DNA of 64,000 nucleotides, from positions 1 through 64,000 of the forward strand of contig JBGYPP010000083.1 of NCBI GenBank assembly GCA_041838515.1. Direction: 5' to 3'. The notes below the pieces were generated by a model. It made no database searches and was not told where the DNA came from. It saw nothing but the letters and a program-made list of their open reading frames with translations. This stretch comes from JBGYPP01 sp041838515 (GTDB lineage Bacteria > Bacillota > Clostridia > Lachnospirales > Lachnospiraceae). How positions within the stretch are numbered: position 1 is the stretch's first letter; the number at the start of each line of letters is the position of its first letter. Of this stretch, positions 16,393 through 26,735 are shown piece by piece. The position numbers and the translations under genes were made by a program.

Positions 16393-17133
16393 CTATCTCC
16401 CCCCCGGCGCGGGGCGCAGAGCATAGACCCGGGTCCTGCCATAGACCAGCAGGTAAAAAACAGCCGCTGTTCCAAAGGCGGTGAGGACGTCAAAGAGAGA
16501 GTGCTGCTTGAGGAATACAGTGGAGCAGATAATGCTTAGGCACAGGCCCAGAGAGGCCAGGCGCAGCAGCCTGCGGCTGGGGCTATCCGGCTGAATGGCC
16601 AGGCAGGAGCATAGGCCTATATGGGCGCCCAGGGAATTGTAGACATGGATGCTGGGCCAGAGGTTGGTGGCCGTATCCTTTCTATAGAGAAAGGCGACCA
16701 TCTGGCTGAATATATTGTCCCGGGGCATGACCGGCGGCCGCAGGTGATGTCCGTTGGGCCAGAATGTGGATATGATCAGAAACAGCGTCATGCCGCTGAA
16801 CAGAAAGCCTATGGCTTTATAATATGCCGCCTTATCGGTAAAGAGGAGGTAGAGGACCACGGCAGATACATAGAAGAACCAGAGGAAATAAGGTATGACG
16901 AACACCTCCCAAAAGGGTATGGCCGCATCCCATTCCATATAAATCAACCGGTATGGCACCTGCCGCTGCTCCAGTATGGCAAACCATATCAGATATATGG
17001 GCATATACAGCAGCAGGGGCAGAGCGTGCAGCCAAAGAGGGGCCTGCCTCAGGCGGCGGCCCAGCCTTGCTATGGTCCAAGCCAAAGCTCTCCTCCGGCC
17101 GGGATTTTTGTTGTCTTTTGTCTGTGCGTTCAT
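16393..17133 (-). CDS. PAP2-superfamily membrane phosphatase
   Basis: The 246-residue product has about six hydrophobic segments and a basic N-terminus. The PAP2 signature appears as SIHVYNSLGAHI (motif 2 Ser-x-His) and STVFLKQHSLFDVLTAFG (motif 3 His and Asp). The expected first motif is replaced by NGHHLRPPVMP. Such enzymes dephosphorylate phosphatidate, undecaprenyl pyrophosphate or related lipids at the membrane. The specific substrate is unknown. Confidence 0.8.
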   Translation of the reverse strand: MNAQTKDNKNPGRRRALAWTIARLGRRLRQAPLWLHALPLLLYMPIYLIWFAILEQRQVPYRLIYMEWDAAIPFWEVFVIPYFLWFFYVSAVVLYLLFTDKAAYYKAIGFLFSGMTLFLIISTFWPNGHHLRPPVMPRDNIFSQMVAFLYRKDTATNLWPSIHVYNSLGAHIGLCSCLAIQPDSPSRRLLRLASLGLCLSIICSTVFLKQHSLFDVLTAFGTAAVFYLLVYGRTRVYALRPAPGGR

Positions 17134-17263
17134 GAAAACACTCCCATCATGTCCGATTACAGTTATTTATGGCATAACAATAACAAAGCCCCGCCCTTCT
17201 TGGCAAGGGAGATAGGGGGATTTTAAGAATTGTTTAGACTGGGCTTTTGGGCCGATGGACTCA

Positions 17264-17293
17264 TTGGCAAAGGGGCATGGGCCATGGTATAAT
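17264..17293 (+). promoter_or_regulatory. Sigma-A promoter of glyA
   Basis: -35 TTGGCA at 17264-17269, an 18-base spacer and perfect -10 TATAAT at 17288-17293, 54 bases before the glyA ATG. Confidence 0.8.
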
Positions 17294-17347
17294 TAACAAA
17301 TTGCAATTTTGGCCCCCCGCAGCTTGTGCCGGGAGAAGGGAGAGGGT

Positions 17348-18589
17348 ATGTACACTTTGGACACCATTTGGCAGGCCGATCCGGCCATAGCCGCAGCCAT
17401 AGAGAAGGAAATGGCCAGGCAGCAGGACCATATAGAGCTGATCGCTTCGGAGAACTGGGTCAGTCCGGCGGTGATGGCGGCCATGGGCAGCCCTCTGACC
17501 AACAAATATGCCGAGGGGTATCCCGGGAAGCGGTATTACGGCGGCTGCGAATGTGTGGACGAGGCGGAGAGGCTGGCCATAGAGAGGGCTTGTCAGCTCT
17601 TTGGCTGTGATTATGCCAATGTACAGCCCCATTCCGGCGCCCAGGCCAATATGGCCGTGCAATTCGCCGTCTGTGAGCCGGGGGATGTGGTCATGGGCAT
17701 GAATCTGGCCCACGGCGGCCATCTGACCCACGGCAGTCCGGTAAATATGTCCGGAAAATATTTCAAAATCGTACCCTACGGCGTCAATGACCAGGGTTTT
17801 TTGGATTATGATGCATTGGAGCGCATAGCGCTGGAGTCCAAGCCGAGGATGATTATCGCCGGAGCCAGCGCCTATGCCAGGGCCATAGACTTTGCCCGCT
17901 TCCGCCAGGTGGCGGACAAGGTGGGCGCAGTGCTGATGGTGGATATGGCCCATATAGCCGGCCTGGTGGCCGCCGGCCTGCACCAAAGCCCCATTCCTTA
18001 TGCGGATGTGGTGACCACCACCACCCACAAGACGCTGAGAGGGCCCAGGGGCGGCTTGATCCTGGCCGGCAAGGAGGCTGCGGAGAAGTACAATTTTAAT
18101 AAGGCCATATTCCCAGGCATACAGGGAGGCCCTCTGATGCATGTGATTGCCGCCAAGGCCATATGCTTCAAAGAGGCTCTGGAGCCGGAGTTTAAGACCT
18201 ACCAGCAGGCGGTGGCGGACAATGCCAAGGCCCTGTGCAAGGCCCTGATGGACAGAGGCATATCCATCGTATCCGGCGGCACGGACAACCATTTGATGCT
18301 GGTGGATCTGACGCCCTTTGGCCAGACCGGCAAGGCGGTGGAGAAGCTGCTGGATGCGGCCCATATCACGGCCAACAAAAACACCATACCCAACGATCCC
18401 CAATCTCCTTTTGTCACCAGCGGCATAAGGCTGGGAACTCCGGCGGTAACCTCCCGGGGCTTTGGACAGGCGGAGATGGAGGAGGTGGGCGAGGCCATAG
18501 CTTCCCTGATCAAAGAGGGGGAGGAGGCCATGGGCAAGGCCAGGGCCATAGTGGACCGGCTCTGCCGGGCCTATCCCCTAAAAATGTAG
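17348..18589 (+). CDS. glyA: Serine hydroxymethyltransferase
   Basis: GlyA is the PLP enzyme that interconverts serine and glycine while loading C1 units on tetrahydrofolate, linking to the folate operon later in the window. The 413-residue product has [15 protein letters not shown], the [18 protein letters not shown] block, SGAQAN and [14 protein letters not shown] with PLP lysine 228. ATG 17348 follows a purine-rich GGGAGAGGG site. Confidence 0.96.
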   Translation: MYTLDTIWQADPAIAAAIEKEMARQQDHIELIASENWVSPAVMAAMGSPLTNKYAEGYPGKRYYGGCECVDEAERLAIERACQLFGCDYANVQPHSGAQANMAVQFAVCEPGDVVMGMNLAHGGHLTHGSPVNMSGKYFKIVPYGVNDQGFLDYDALERIALESKPRMIIAGASAYARAIDFARFRQVADKVGAVLMVDMAHIAGLVAAGLHQSPIPYADVVTTTTHKTLRGPRGGLILAGKEAAEKYNFNKAIFPGIQGGPLMHVIAAKAICFKEALEPEFKTYQQAVADNAKALCKALMDRGISIVSGGTDNHLMLVDLTPFGQTGKAVEKLLDAAHITANKNTIPNDPQSPFVTSGIRLGTPAVTSRGFGQAEMEEVGEAIASLIKEGEEAMGKARAIVDRLCRAYPLKM

Positions 18590-18646
18590 TCCCAGAGAAG
18601 GGAAAATGAGATTTTTTTCCTAGTAGAATAATATGAAATATCGTGT

Positions 18647-18652
18647 TATACT
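18647..18652 (+). promoter_or_regulatory. Likely -10 element for the DUF4250 gene
   Basis: TATACT lies 39 bases before the start codon. The matching -35 at 17 bases spacing (TAGAAT, 18624-18629) is weak, so only the -10 is called. Confidence 0.45.
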
Positions 18653-18691
18653 AAACCTATGATTGGCTTGTGCCGGTAGAAAGGAAGCGCT

Positions 18692-18865
18692 ATGCTGCCC
18701 CAGGATCCCCATATCTTGTTATCCGTGGCCAATATGAAACTCCGGGATGGGTCTGAGGATCTGGATGCCCTTTGCGTGGAGATGGACTGGGATAAGGCGG
18801 AGCTGCTGGCCAGGCTGGAGGCGGCGGGTTTTGCCTATTATGCGGACAGGCGGTCCTTTGGATAG
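18692..18865 (+). CDS. DUF4250 small protein
   Basis: The 57-residue product starts MLPQDPHILLSVANMKLRDG and ends in YYADRRSFG, a close match in pattern to DUF4250 (LP.DP.ILLS..N.KLRD..S.LD.LC). The family is a short, probably helical cytoplasmic protein of unknown function. GAAAGGAAG lies before the ATG. Its last codons overlap the start of the next gene by 8 bases. Confidence 0.85.
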   Translation: MLPQDPHILLSVANMKLRDGSEDLDALCVEMDWDKAELLARLEAAGFAYYADRRSFG

Positions 18866-20087
18866 GCCGGGCAGCCGCTGCCACATATGCACCGGCTGCG
18901 GCCGCTGCGGCATAGGCGGCGCGGGTTTGGACATACTGGGCACAGATCCTGGGGGGGCGGATCCCTGGCTGGGAGCGGGGAGGCTGGAGGGGCGTTTGCG
19001 GAATGCGGCGGCCATAGATGTGGGCACTACCACGCTGGCTCTGGAGTACTGGGATGGACAGGGGGTCAAGCATAGCTTTGCCACAGCCAACCCGCAGATC
19101 GCCTATGGCGCGGATGTGATGAGCCGCATAGACCAGGGGCAGGATGGCCTGAAAAGGGCCGCCATGCAGTCGGCGCTCAAGCGCGCTCTGGCCAGGGGGC
19201 TGGACTCCTTTCCCGAAAGACCTGCGGAGATCTGTCTGGCAGGCAATACGGCCATGACCTATATACTGCGGGGATTGGACACGGCGGAACTGGGGCATGC
19301 GCCCTTTGCCGCCGGACATCTGGAGGCATCTGTCCTGGACATAGGCGGGCATAAGGCGCACTGCATGCCCGGGCTTTCGGCCTTTGTGGGCGGGGATCTG
19401 GCGGCTGGCATCTATGCGCTGGACCTCTGGGAATCCGAGGAGCTGGTGCTGCTGGTGGACTTGGGCACCAATGGAGAGCTGGTTTTGGGGAATAAGCGCC
19501 GTTTGCTGGCTGCGGCCACTGCGGCCGGGCCGGCCTTTGAGGGCGGAGCCTCCAGGGGCATATGGGGTTCGGACATGGTCAGCCTGCTGGCCAGGCTGCG
19601 GGCAGAGGGTCTGGTGGACGAAACCGGGCTGCTGGCGGAACCGTATTTTCATCAGGGCATACGCATAGGGGATGTGGAGATAAGGCAGGAGGCCATACGG
19701 GGATTTCAATTGGCCAAGGGGGCGGTGGCTGCGGGTATAGGCCTGTTGGCCGGAAAATTTGGGCTGCGCTCCCTGGATCAGATTGACAGGGTGGTTCTCT
19801 CCGGCGGCTTTGGATATTATGTAGAGCCTGGGGATGCGGCGGCTGTTGGTCTGTTGCCGGCCGGGCTGGAGAAGCGGGCCTGCAAGGGGGGTAATACCTC
19901 CCTGCTGGGGGCGGCGCTCTGGGCGGCGGACAGGCTGGAGGGCAATTCGGCTCCCATGGATGCGATGACGGCGTATATATGCGACAGGCACGAGGCTGTA
20001 AATCTGGCCATGGAGCCGGATTTTGCCTCCAGTTATCTGGAGGCCATGCAATTGGAGGCTGTGGATTTTGCCCCTGGGAGGGTATAG
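18858..20087 (+). CDS. ASKHA-domain (DUF4445) protein with N-terminal Cys cluster
   Basis: The 409-residue product, read from TTG 18858, begins with C-x2-C-x2-C-x2-C (Cys 8, 11, 14, 17), typical of an iron-sulfur site. It then runs into a DUF4445/RACo-like ATPase domain: AAIDVGTTTLALEYWD, LAGNTAMTYILRGLD, LLVDLGTNGELVLG and VVLSGGFGYYVEP. Members such as RACo and RamA reductively activate corrinoid proteins, but they carry a 2Fe-2S ferredoxin domain that is absent here. The start is uncertain; the TTG overlaps the DUF4250 stop. An ATG at 18747 would give an unrelated N-terminus and is the DUF4250 gene in another frame. Confidence 0.75.
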   Translation: MDRPGSRCHICTGCGRCGIGGAGLDILGTDPGGADPWLGAGRLEGRLRNAAAIDVGTTTLALEYWDGQGVKHSFATANPQIAYGADVMSRIDQGQDGLKRAAMQSALKRALARGLDSFPERPAEICLAGNTAMTYILRGLDTAELGHAPFAAGHLEASVLDIGGHKAHCMPGLSAFVGGDLAAGIYALDLWESEELVLLVDLGTNGELVLGNKRRLLAAATAAGPAFEGGASRGIWGSDMVSLLARLRAEGLVDETGLLAEPYFHQGIRIGDVEIRQEAIRGFQLAKGAVAAGIGLLAGKFGLRSLDQIDRVVLSGGFGYYVEPGDAAAVGLLPAGLEKRACKGGNTSLLGAALWAADRLEGNSAPMDAMTAYICDRHEAVNLAMEPDFASSYLEAMQLEAVDFAPGRV

Positions 20088-20177
20088 CAGGGGGAACTGG
20101 TAATAGGGGACGGAGTATCCCGCCGCAGATCCATAGGGGGATGGATGGCGGCGGATGCCGGCGCAGGAGAGGATAAC

Positions 20178-22274
20178 ATGAAGAAAAGCCAAACGAAAAA
20201 GGGACAGTCGGCCTTGGGAAAGAAGCTGGGAAGTATTGCGGGAAAGCTGCCCGCCCTGGGTATACGGAACAAGATATTCCTCACTTTTATCGTTCCTATA
20301 ATCATGACTGTGGTGGTGGGTTTATCTTCCTACCGCCTGGCAGTTGGCGCCATCAATGAGCGCTTTATCGAATCCAGAATCGGCTCCATGGAGGCGGTCT
20401 TTGGCTCGGTGCAGATATTGACTTCCTTTGTGGAAACCCAGACCCTGGATTACGCTTTTAAGGATTTTATGCGGCCCTATTTTATGGGGGCTTATGTGGA
20501 CGATCCGGTCAACAACCGCATGGCCATTAACGAAATACGCACCACCATGAGTCTGGCCAAGACGGCCAATCCCTTTATCACCGGCATACATATAGTGCCG
20601 GAAAAGGAGATGGCTGTCATCACCACCGTCACCCCCAAGGATCAGCCGGGTTTTGCTTCGGAGTATCTGGCGGAGATGAACAATGACAACAATTACCTGG
20701 ATCCTTGGGTGGATGGGCATCCTCTGCTGGATTCCAGGCTGGGGCTGGACAGCGAGGAGTACATTATCAGCTCTCAGAAAACGGCAGCCTCCGGCAATGC
20801 CATAGTGGTCATAGACGTGAGCAAGGCTTATATAGGAGAGCTGCTCTACAGCCTTGATCCGGCTGCCGGCAGCATCTGGGGCTATGTGACAGCCTCGGGC
20901 AGGGAGGTGCTGGTGAATGAAAAGGGGCTGATGGAGTCCTCCTCCGCCGTATTTGCCGACAAGGAGTATTTCAAAAAGGCCATAGAAAAGCCCGGATCTA
21001 TGGGTTATGAATATGTAAAGCACGAGGGCAAGAGCAGCATATTTATTTATCACCATGACGAAAAGACCATGAGCACCATATGTATGGTGCTGCCCACTTC
21101 GGAGTTGTCTAAGGGGGCCAACGGCATACTGTATATGACCCTGCTGCTGGTGATACTGGGATCGGTCATAGCTGCAGGCTGGGGCATATTTGTGGCCATG
21201 GGCATACAGGCCAATCTCAAGCGTTTCTCCAAGACCATGAGCCAAGTGGCCACGGGCAATTTGCAGGTGGAGGCAGTGGCCCACGGCAGAGATGAATTTG
21301 TCCATCTGGCGGACAGCGCCAACAGCATGATATCCAACACCAAGGAATTGGTGCGCCAGGCAGGGGAGTCCGCCGGCCTGTTGAAGCAGTCCGTGCAGGA
21401 GGTGGAGGAGGTTTCCGCTTGCGTGAACCAATACTCCACGGATCTCGCCCATGCTATCAATGCCATCAACGAGGGCATGAGCCATCAGGCCGAATATGCC
21501 CAGGAATGTGTGACCACTGCCACCGGCCTGGCGGACAAGATAGAGGAGAGTGGCCGCATATCCGCCAAGGTGGAGGGTCAGGTACAGGAGACCAAGCAGC
21601 TGCTGCAGGATGCAGTAGAGCTGATCCGGAGGCTGGGGGATCAGACCCAAAAGACCACGGAGATGACCGCCCAGGTGGGCAAGAGCATAGAGGAGCTGAG
21701 CAAGGAAAGCGCCCATATCAACAACTTTGTAGACACCATCACCGATATCACGGAGCAGACCAATCTGCTCTCCCTCAATGCCTCCATAGAGGCGGCCCGC
21801 GCCGGTGAGGCCGGCAGGGGATTTGCCGTGGTGGCGGAGGAGATACGCAAGCTGTCCACGGATTCCGCCAAGGCGGCCGGAGAGATCAGCAATACCGTGG
21901 CCGGCATAGCGTCCAAGACCACGGCCAGCGTGCGGGATGCCCAGCAGGCGGAGGCCATAGTGGCCCAGCAGGTGGCAGCCGTGGAAGAGGCCATAGCCGT
22001 ATTCGCCTCCATACGCAAGCAGATGAATGTGCTGGTGGAGGGCTTGCAGGAGATAGCCCAGGGCACGGAGGAAGCCGACAGAGCCAAGAAGGACACCTTG
22101 CAGGCTGTGGAGAATATCTTTGAGGTCATACAGGAAACCTTTGAAAACTCTGACAAGGTTCGGGAGGTGGCCGGTATGCTGGACGAGAGCGTAGAGAAGC
22201 TTAATGAAACCTCCATTACGCTGAATGAGAATATGGACGTTTTGGAAAAAGGTATGTCTGCCTTCAAGATCTAG
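20178..22274 (+). CDS. Methyl-accepting chemotaxis protein
   Basis: The 698-residue receptor has TM1 at about residues 34-56 and an extracellular sensor of about 260 residues (dCache-like by size). TM2 is near 314-338, followed by a HAMP linker and a long coiled coil. The signalling tip [20 protein letters not shown] and [15 protein letters not shown] is diagnostic. ATG 20178 follows AGGAGAGG. The ligand is unknown, and no other chemotaxis genes are in the window. Confidence 0.93.
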   Translation: MKKSQTKKGQSALGKKLGSIAGKLPALGIRNKIFLTFIVPIIMTVVVGLSSYRLAVGAINERFIESRIGSMEAVFGSVQILTSFVETQTLDYAFKDFMRPYFMGAYVDDPVNNRMAINEIRTTMSLAKTANPFITGIHIVPEKEMAVITTVTPKDQPGFASEYLAEMNNDNNYLDPWVDGHPLLDSRLGLDSEEYIISSQKTAASGNAIVVIDVSKAYIGELLYSLDPAAGSIWGYVTASGREVLVNEKGLMESSSAVFADKEYFKKAIEKPGSMGYEYVKHEGKSSIFIYHHDEKTMSTICMVLPTSELSKGANGILYMTLLLVILGSVIAAGWGIFVAMGIQANLKRFSKTMSQVATGNLQVEAVAHGRDEFVHLADSANSMISNTKELVRQAGESAGLLKQSVQEVEEVSACVNQYSTDLAHAINAINEGMSHQAEYAQECVTTATGLADKIEESGRISAKVEGQVQETKQLLQDAVELIRRLGDQTQKTTEMTAQVGKSIEELSKESAHINNFVDTITDITEQTNLLSLNASIEAARAGEAGRGFAVVAEEIRKLSTDSAKAAGEISNTVAGIASKTTASVRDAQQAEAIVAQQVAAVEEAIAVFASIRKQMNVLVEGLQEIAQGTEEADRAKKDTLQAVENIFEVIQETFENSDKVREVAGMLDESVEKLNETSITLNENMDVLEKGMSAFKI

Positions 22275-22287
22275 GCAGGAAATACGG

Positions 22288-22332
22288 GGCGGCGGCCCTT
22301 CCTCTCCGGGGGGAGCCGCCGCCTTTGTTGTT
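22288..22332 (+). terminator. Terminator after the chemoreceptor gene
   Basis: GGCGGCGGC (22288-22296) pairs with GCCGCCGCC (22315-22323), followed by TTTGTTGTT. Confidence 0.75.
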
Positions 22333-22343
22333 GGGAGGGCTTT

Positions 22344-23666
22344 ATGGATCTGTTTGCCTATATGCGGGAGAAAAATCTGGAAAAGGAGGGGCCACTGGCC
22401 AGCCGTATGAGGCCCAGGCGGCTGGAGGAGGTGGTGGGGCAGTCCCATATACTGGCCCCGGGCAAATTGCTCTATAGGGCCATCAAGGCGGACAAGCTGG
22501 GTTCTATCCTGCTCTACGGCCCTCCCGGCACGGGCAAGACCACACTGGCCAGGGTCATAGCCCAGACCACCAAGGCGCACTTCTGTACCTTGAACGCCAC
22601 CCAGGCGGGCAAGAAGGATATGGAGGCCGTGGTGGAGGAGGCCCAGCAGAGGATGGCGGCCTATGGCCAAAAGACTATACTCTTCGTGGATGAGATACAC
22701 AGATTTCATAAGGGCCAGCAGGATTATCTGCTGCCCTTTGTGGAGGACGGCACGCTGGTGCTGATAGGCGCCACCACGGAAAACCCCTATTTTTCAGTGA
22801 ATAATGCCCTGCTCTCCCGGTCCAACCTGTTCCAGCTCCACCCCCTGGAGGAAACACATATAGAGGAGCTGCTGCGTGTGGCCGTATCGGATCCGGAGAG
22901 GGGCATGGGAAGTCTGGGAGGCATATTGGAGGAGGAGGCCTGCCGCTTTCTGGCCGCCAGCAGCGCCGGGGATGCCAGGAGGGCGCTGAATGCGCTGGAG
23001 CTGGCGCTGTTGACCACGCCCAAGGGGGAGGACGGGCTTCAGAGGATCACGCTGGAGGTGGCGGCTGACTGTATACAAAAAAAGCCCCTGCGCTACGACA
23101 AGGCAGGGGATGGCCATTATGACACTATTTCGGCATTTATCAAAAGTATGCGGGGATCGGATCCTGATGCCGCCATCTACTACCTGGCCCAGATGCTGGA
23201 GGCCGGAGAGGAGGTGGCTTTTGTGGCCAGGCGCATTATCATCTGCGCGGCAGAGGATGTGGGCAATGCGGATCCCCAGGCGCTGAGCCTGGCAGTGGCT
23301 GCCGCCCAGGCTGTAGAGAGGCTGGGCATGCCCGAGGGCCGCATTCCTCTGGCCCAGGCGGCGGCATATGTGGCCTGCGCGCCCAAGAGCAATGCCGCCT
23401 ACCTGGCCATAGACGAGGCCCTGGCCCGGGTGCGGCAGCAGGGTTTTTTGGAGCCGCCGGGGCATTTGCGGGATGCGCATTATCCGGGTGCGGCCGCCTT
23501 GGGCCATGGCCAAGGATATCTCTATGCCCACGATTATCCGGACCACTATGTGCGGCAGCAGTATATGCCTTATGAGTTGTCCGGCAGGGAGTTCTACCGG
23601 CCGGACGGCCAGGGGTATGAGAAGCGCATTATGGAGCATATGTCCAGGCTGCGGGGCAGGGATTAG
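22344..23666 (+). CDS. rarA: Replication-associated recombination ATPase RarA (MgsA)
   Basis: This AAA+ clamp-loader-like ATPase acts at stalled forks. The 440-residue product has SRMRPRRLEEVVGQSHIL, Walker A YGPPGTGKTTLAR, Walker B ILFVDEIHRF, sensor 1 IGATTENP and sensor 2 GDARRALNALE. The C-terminal tetramerisation part contains DYPDHYV.QQY. The product is full length. Its stop overlaps by 3 bases the stop of the convergent DUF4364 gene. Confidence 0.94.
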   Translation: MDLFAYMREKNLEKEGPLASRMRPRRLEEVVGQSHILAPGKLLYRAIKADKLGSILLYGPPGTGKTTLARVIAQTTKAHFCTLNATQAGKKDMEAVVEEAQQRMAAYGQKTILFVDEIHRFHKGQQDYLLPFVEDGTLVLIGATTENPYFSVNNALLSRSNLFQLHPLEETHIEELLRVAVSDPERGMGSLGGILEEEACRFLAASSAGDARRALNALELALLTTPKGEDGLQRITLEVAADCIQKKPLRYDKAGDGHYDTISAFIKSMRGSDPDAAIYYLAQMLEAGEEVAFVARRIIICAAEDVGNADPQALSLAVAAAQAVERLGMPEGRIPLAQAAAYVACAPKSNAAYLAIDEALARVRQQGFLEPPGHLRDAHYPGAAALGHGQGYLYAHDYPDHYVRQQYMPYELSGREFYRPDGQGYEKRIMEHMSRLRGRD

Positions 23667-24178
23667 AAGAGAAAGCGGACCAGCTGGGCGTAGATATCGC
23701 TGTTCTTGTGCCTCCAGCTCTCGCAGACCTTATAAGCCATATCCTTGGCCGGCAGGGAGAGCTGTATGCGCACCAGTTCCTCCTCGCCTTCCTTGAGCGT
23801 CAGCAGCGCATCGAAGCCCCCCTTGTCGTTGGGGTAGACCTCAGAGGCCACGCTTTGATTTTCTTGGAACAATTGACGGTTTTTTGATAAATAATCTATT
23901 ATTTCCCTTCGTATATCCGGATGAATGCGGCCGGAGAAATACCCAATGGCCTCCAGGCCCTCACTGCTGATATGGGCAAAAGTCTGTCCGGCCCGGTGAT
24001 CCAGCAGCAGCATATCGCTGCTCTCCAGCTGGGCTGCGGATTCCTGCAATTCCAAAAATCCCATATAATCCTTAGCCAGGAAGAAATCCCCCATCTGCGC
24101 CAGAGAGAGGGGCTGCCGGGCTTTTTCCAGCATAAAGAGCAGCATGAGTTTGTATAGGGAAAGCGCCTCTGCGTGCAT
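23663..24178 (-). CDS. DUF4364 family protein
   Basis: The 171-residue soluble protein starts MHAEALSLYKLMLLFMLEKA, with a predicted winged-helix-like N-terminal half (LAQMGDFFLAKDYMGFLELQ) and the FAHISSEGLEAIGYF motif. This is the pattern of DUF4364, common in Clostridia, possibly a DNA-binding regulator. ATG 24178 sits at the end of the malic enzyme gene with 1 base between, so it is probably co-transcribed with it. Confidence 0.8.
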   Translation of the reverse strand: MHAEALSLYKLMLLFMLEKARQPLSLAQMGDFFLAKDYMGFLELQESAAQLESSDMLLLDHRAGQTFAHISSEGLEAIGYFSGRIHPDIRREIIDYLSKNRQLFQENQSVASEVYPNDKGGFDALLTLKEGEEELVRIQLSLPAKDMAYKVCESWRHKNSDIYAQLVRFLF

Positions 24179-24179
24179 C

Positions 24180-25328
24180 TCAAATTCGCTCCCGCACGGC
24201 CTGTGCCACCAGGGGCGCCACCCGGGGGTCAAAGGCCTCCGGCACTATGTAATCCGGACACAGCTCCCGGTCAGACACCAGGGAAGCTATGGCCTGGGCG
24301 GCGGCCAGCTTCATCTCATCGGTGATGCTCCTGGCCCTGCCCTCCAGCGCGCCCTTGAATATGCCGGGAAAGGCCAGCACATTGTTGATCTGGTTGGGGA
24401 AGTCGCTGCGGCCCGTGCCTATGATGCCTGCGCCGGCCTCCCTGGCCAGATGAGGCAGTATCTCCGGAACGGGATTGGAAAGGGCGAAGAGTATGGCGCC
24501 GGGCCTCATGGAGGCCACCATTTCGGGGCTGACGGTATTGGGGCCGGACACGCCTATAAATACGTCCGCCCCCCGGAGGGCCAGGGCCAGATCCCCTTGG
24601 ATGTCCTCGGGGTTGGTGCGCAGGGCCATCTCTTTTTTGACGGCGTTCAGGCTGGCATCCGAGGGGTGCAGTATGCCCTTGCGGTCCAGCAGCAGTATGT
24701 GGCGGCAGCCGTAGAGCAATAGCAATTTGGTGATGGCCACGCCTGCGGCGCCTGCGCCGGCTATGACTATGCGTATGTCCTCCTTGGCCTGCTTGGTCAA
24801 TTTCAGCGCATTGATCAGCGCAGCCAGCACCACTATGGCCGTGCCGTGCTGGTCGTCATGGAATACGGGTATGTCCAGCCTTTCCTTGAGCCTGTCCTCT
24901 ATTTCAAAGCAGCGGGGGGCGCTGATGTCCTCCAGGTTGATGCCCCCCAGGCCCGGAGCCATGGCGGCTATGATTTCCACCAGCGCATCCGTATCCTGGG
25001 TGTCCAGGCAGATGGGAAAGGCGTTGACCCCGCCAAATTCCTTGAACAGAACGGCCTTGCCTTCCATGACAGGCATGGCGGCGGCAGGGCCTATATTGCC
25101 CAGGCCCAGAACGGCGCTGCCGTCAGATACCACGGCTATGGTGTTTTGCTTGATGGTATAGGTATAAGCCAGGGAGGGATCCCGCTCTATGGCCAGGCAG
25201 GGATGGGCCACGCCGGGGGTGTAGGCCAAGGCCAGATCCTCCTTGGTGGCCACAGGGGCCTTGGGCGTGGTGTCCAGCTTGCCCTGCCATTGGGCATGCA
25301 ATTTTAGGGCCAATTCCTTGTTGTCCAT
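24180..25328 (-). CDS. NAD(P)-dependent malic enzyme
   Basis: The enzyme oxidatively decarboxylates malate to pyruvate. The short bacterial form is 382 residues. [45 protein letters not shown] and [14 protein letters not shown] hold the substrate and metal residues. [16 protein letters not shown] and GAGAAGVAI form the dinucleotide fold. GAGGAGGAT precedes the ATG. Whether it uses NAD or NADP is not decided here. Confidence 0.93.
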   Translation of the reverse strand: MDNKELALKLHAQWQGKLDTTPKAPVATKEDLALAYTPGVAHPCLAIERDPSLAYTYTIKQNTIAVVSDGSAVLGLGNIGPAAAMPVMEGKAVLFKEFGGVNAFPICLDTQDTDALVEIIAAMAPGLGGINLEDISAPRCFEIEDRLKERLDIPVFHDDQHGTAIVVLAALINALKLTKQAKEDIRIVIAGAGAAGVAITKLLLLYGCRHILLLDRKGILHPSDASLNAVKKEMALRTNPEDIQGDLALALRGADVFIGVSGPNTVSPEMVASMRPGAILFALSNPVPEILPHLAREAGAGIIGTGRSDFPNQINNVLAFPGIFKGALEGRARSITDEMKLAAAQAIASLVSDRELCPDYIVPEAFDPRVAPLVAQAVRERI

Positions 25329-25373
25329 CTTAGCATCCTCCTCAATAACGTGAAATATTTAACAATTATAGGC

Positions 25374-25401
25374 CAAAAAGAAAAAGGGCTGCATGAGCCC
25401 T
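25374..25401 (-). terminator. Terminator after the diguanylate cyclase gene
   Basis: On the minus strand AGGGCT-CATGC-AGCCCT is followed by TTTTTCTTTTT. It separates the cyclase from the malic enzyme gene. Confidence 0.8.
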
Positions 25402-25404
25402 GGT

Positions 25405-26421
25405 TTACGGTTCCCTTTTGGCGTTTTTGTGCTTGTACATACGCTGGTCTACGGCATCCAAAATGGCTTCGGCATCCAGCTGGTTGTCCGGCCCCACATA
25501 GAGTACGCCATAGCTGTAGCTCATGGAATAACCGGCGCTGTCAGCCAGTTCCTGCAGCCTCTGGTTGGCCAGATGGTTGCGGCTCTGGGCAAAATCGGCA
25601 TCGCATTCCTTGAGCAGTACGGCAAATTCATCGCCGCCTATGCGGCATATGATGTCCTCCTGGCGGAAGGATTCATACAGCAGCTTGCACACGGCCAGAA
25701 TATAATCGTCGCCGCTGGCGTGGCCGTGCTGGTCATTGACGCCCTTGAGATTGTCCAAGTCTATATAACAGATGGAAAAGGGTATGCGCCTGGCCACGAA
25801 ATCCTGCAGGCTCAGCATAAAATAATGGCGGTTGTAGGCCTTGGTCAGAGAGTCCGTATAAGCCATCTGCAAAATATTGTTTTCCTTTTGCCTCTGGCTG
25901 GTCTTGTCGCTGATCAGATAGGCCAGCGCCGGCTTGCCCCTCCATTCCATGGGAAAGGAACGGCTCTCGAAAAAGAGGTCCTGTATCTCGCCGTTGGGGT
26001 CCAGTATGTGTATCTCCCTGGCTTTTTCCACGCTGCGCCTGTGAGGGCTTTTGCTCTTTTCTATCAATTGATTGTACAAAAAACTGCGGTAAAGGCTAAA
26101 AGTCAGCGCTTTGGGATTTTGGAAGAGCAGTTCCTCTTCCGGCTGGGAATAGACCAGGATCAGATCCTCTGTGCTGTCCGTCAGGGCAGTCAGCAGGGAT
26201 TGGGCCTGTTCCAGGGAATTGGAGGCCCGGGGGTGGCTGGCATACAATTGGGCATACCGGCCCGCCAGTTCCTCCAGGGAAGCGCCAAGGGCGGCAAAAT
26301 CCCCAGTCAGCTCCAGCCCTCCCTCCGGTGGGAGGCCTTGTTCCAAAAGGCCTTTTATATAGGCTTGCATACGTCCAATACTCTCTCGCACTATACCATC
26401 CTCATAGGGAAAATAGGCCAA
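25405..26421 (-). CDS. GGDEF diguanylate cyclase
   Basis: The 338-residue product has an N-terminal helical region (1-95), a PAS-like sensor segment (about 100-180, ILDPNGEIQDLFFESRSFPMEW) and a C-terminal GGDEF domain. The latter has DSLTKAYNRHYF, CYIDLDNLKGVND and the active loop RIGGDEFAVLL, so it should make cyclic di-GMP. TTG 26421 is taken as start: AGGA lies 6 bases upstream and the promoter is very close. ATG 26370 is the alternative. Confidence 0.88.
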   Translation of the reverse strand: MAYFPYEDGIVRESIGRMQAYIKGLLEQGLPPEGGLELTGDFAALGASLEELAGRYAQLYASHPRASNSLEQAQSLLTALTDSTEDLILVYSQPEEELLFQNPKALTFSLYRSFLYNQLIEKSKSPHRRSVEKAREIHILDPNGEIQDLFFESRSFPMEWRGKPALAYLISDKTSQRQKENNILQMAYTDSLTKAYNRHYFMLSLQDFVARRIPFSICYIDLDNLKGVNDQHGHASGDDYILAVCKLLYESFRQEDIICRIGGDEFAVLLKECDADFAQSRNHLANQRLQELADSAGYSMSYSYGVLYVGPDNQLDAEAILDAVDQRMYKHKNAKREP

Positions 26422-26439
26422 TCGAAATCCTATGCCATT

Positions 26440-26467
26440 ATTATACCCTATATGGTGGAAGTGTCAA
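26440..26467 (-). promoter_or_regulatory. Sigma-A promoter of the diguanylate cyclase gene
   Basis: On the minus strand: perfect -35 TTGACA (26462-26467), 16-base spacer and perfect -10 TATAAT (26440-26445). The transcript would have a leader of only about 12 bases before TTG 26421. The rest of 26468-26690 holds no gene or motif I can recognise. Confidence 0.85.
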
Positions 26468-26690
26468 GGAGAGGGAGGGATGGGGTTAGGGGAAAGACTG
26501 TATGTATCTGCGAGAGGGAACAGTATCAGTCTGCCTGGACGATCCTTGCCATTCCGGAATGGGTGCATACGTTCAAATGTTATATGGAAGTCCGGACTAT
26601 TCTCCAAGGGCTATTCTTCTTTGAGTTGTTTTCTGCCGGCAAAGCTTTCAGTCATCCCCGGCCCTATTTTTTTGTGAATAGAAAAAGGAT

Positions 26691-26718
26691 TTGACCGGGC
26701 AATAGCGTATATTATTAT
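26691..26718 (+). promoter_or_regulatory. Sigma-A promoter of the dgt-dnaG-sigA operon
   Basis: -35 TTGACC at 26691-26696, 16-base spacer and -10 TATTAT at 26713-26718, followed by GGGAGGAAAAAGG before the dgt ATG. Confidence 0.75.
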
Positions 26719-26735
26719 TAGGGAGGAAAAAGGGG

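Noticed and set aside
18747..18857. Extended N-terminus (from ATG 18747) for the DUF4445 protein
   Set aside because: That stretch is the DUF4250 gene read in another frame. The extension is Trp/Arg-rich and unlike the family.
20322..22709. 795-codon antisense frame opposite the chemoreceptor gene
   Set aside because: It results from GC-rich codon bias and has no domain. The sense strand has a complete, recognisable receptor.
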